A stretch of DNA of 6,209 nt from Acidobacteriota bacterium. Its GTDB lineage: Bacteria > Acidobacteriota > Terriglobia > UBA7540. The position numbers and the translations under genes were made by a program. The stretch lies in the NCBI GenBank assembly GCA_021789565.1, contig JAJYJL010000544.1:1-6209 (forward strand), in the 5' to 3' direction. How positions within the stretch are numbered: the first letter of the stretch is position 1; each line of letters begins with the position of its first letter. The notes beneath the pieces were generated by a model. That model was not told the origin of the DNA. It did no database searches and saw only the letters and a program-made list of their open reading frames with translations. Shown here piece after piece: positions 5,416 to 6,209 of this stretch.

Positions 5416-6209
5416 ACAGAATCGGCTGAGCAGATCAAATTCGGGACCGACGGCTGGCGCGGAATTATCGGAGACACGTTTACTTATGAGAATGTGCGCC
5501 GTGTGGCGGCTGGCGTCGCGCGTTACGTTTGCCAGGAAGGCCAGCCCGAGCGGGGGCTGGTGGTTGGCTACGATGCGCGGTTCCTTTCTCCGGAAGCCGC
5601 GCAAGTTGCCGCCCGGCAGGTTGCGGCGGAAGGAATTCCGGTGCTGCTGGCGGATCGCGCCACGCCCACGCCGGCCGTGAGCTACGCCGTGGTGGCGCGG
5701 AAGGCTGCGGGTGCGTTGATGGTAACCGCCAGCCACAACCCGTACATCTGGAACGGCATCAAGCTCAAGGCCCCTTACGGCGGTTCGGCTTCACCGGAAA
5801 TCATGAGGCGCGTCGAGACTTATGTGCCCGCGCAGGATCCGGGGAAAGATCGAGCTTCGAAAGGCAGCGCCGCCCAGACTGAAACTGCAGACCTGATTAC
5901 TCCCTACCTCGACCGCCTCAAGACGCTGGTGTCGCTCGATCATATTCGCGAGAGCGGAAGAAAGTTTGTAATCGATCCTATGTTTGGCGCGGCGCGTGGG
6001 TGCCTGGCGCGCCTGTTCGATGAAGCCGGCATTTCTTTTTCTGAGATTCACGGTGAGCACAACCCGCTGTTTCCGGGAATCAACCCTGAGCCGATTGACC
6101 CGCACCTTACGGACTTGAGCAACGCGGTCGTGAAAGCAGGAGCGGACGCCGGGTTTGCAACAGATGGAGACGCCGACCGCATCGGGGCCGTTGATGCCCA
6201 GGGAAACAC
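5413..6209 (+). CDS. Phosphohexomutase (phosphoglucomutase/phosphomannomutase family), N-terminal part cut by window end
   Basis: The frame is open from 5413 to the window end: 265 full codons plus a partial ACN (Thr), of a protein usually about 460 residues long. These enzymes move phosphate between C6 and C1 of a hexose through a phosphoserine. Domain 1 opens with FGTDGWRG (10-17) and holds the active-site loop TASHNP (105-110), with Ser107 to be phosphorylated, followed by NGIK (114-117). Domain 2 ends with ATDGDADRIG (249-258), the Mg-binding DGDADR loop. HNPLFPGINPEP (216-227) resembles the phosphoglucomutase-like branch more than GlmM. The sugar-binding domain 3 motif lies outside the window. 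Behind manA and manC the obvious job is mannose-6-P to mannose-1-P, completing GDP-mannose synthesis, but glucose phosphates could equally be substrates. The start is CTG. Beginning at the first in-frame GTG (5494) would delete FGTDGWRG. It lies 13 bases after manC, in the same operon. Confidence 0.9.
   Translation, partial: MTESAEQIKFGTDGWRGIIGDTFTYENVRRVAAGVARYVCQEGQPERGLVVGYDARFLSPEAAQVAARQVAAEGIPVLLADRATPTPAVSYAVVARKAAGALMVTASHNPYIWNGIKLKAPYGGSASPEIMRRVETYVPAQDPGKDRASKGSAAQTETADLITPYLDRLKTLVSLDHIRESGRKFVIDPMFGAARGCLARLFDEAGISFSEIHGEHNPLFPGINPEPIDPHLTDLSNAVVKAGADAGFATDGDADRIGAVDAQGN

Noticed and set aside
4969..5736. 255-codon open frame on the minus strand across manC and the mutase gene
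   Set aside because: It is antisense to two genes with clear catalytic motifs, and its Arg/Ser/Pro-rich low-complexity translation shows no recognisable domain.
5529..5882. 117-codon plus-strand frame inside the mutase gene
   Set aside because: The other plus-strand frame carries FGTDGWRG, TASHNP and DGDADR in the right order. This one is a Gly/Arg-rich shadow.

Overview
The window reads as a GC-rich chromosomal segment of a free-living bacterium, all genes on the + strand. Gene content and protein style (a sugar-acid dehydratase-like enzyme of the mandelate racemase superfamily, a Thermus-type subgroup Ib aspartate aminotransferase, a long type I phosphomannose isomerase, a short mannose-1-phosphate guanylyltransferase) would suit an Acidobacteriota-like organism. 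That placement is an impression from the proteins, not a computed result.

Layout. 1-288: C-terminal end of a mandelate racemase/muconate lactonizing enzyme family protein. 289-589: a 301-base gap with no convincing gene. It holds a perfect 8+6+8 inverted repeat next to a consensus -35 box, and a hairpin that reads as a terminator on the minus strand. 590-1108: a small exported protein rich in His, Arg, Asp and Gly, ended by a good intrinsic terminator (1136-1187). 1188-1297: nothing recognised. 1298-1327: a good sigma70-type promoter, followed by coaD (1375-1875) and, 4 bases later, a class I aminotransferase (1880-3052), probably one transcript. 3053-3181: a 129-base spacer with a -10-like hexamer and two hairpins. 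3182-6209: manA, manC and a phosphohexomutase cut by the window end, tightly packed (7 and 13 bases apart).

The last three genes can work together. ManA interconverts fructose-6-P and mannose-6-P, a phosphohexomutase can convert mannose-6-P to mannose-1-P, and ManC makes GDP-mannose, the donor for exopolysaccharide, O-antigen or glycoprotein mannosylation. The mutase appears to start at a CTG codon placed 5 bases after a perfect GGAGG. ATG/GTG/TTG-only gene finding would miss or truncate it.

Most of the window is ordinary metabolism. The least explained parts are the small exported protein with its upstream inverted repeat, the structured spacer before manA, and the CTG start. I see no CRISPR array, mobile element, tRNA or rRNA, and no evidence of a wholly new multi-gene system.
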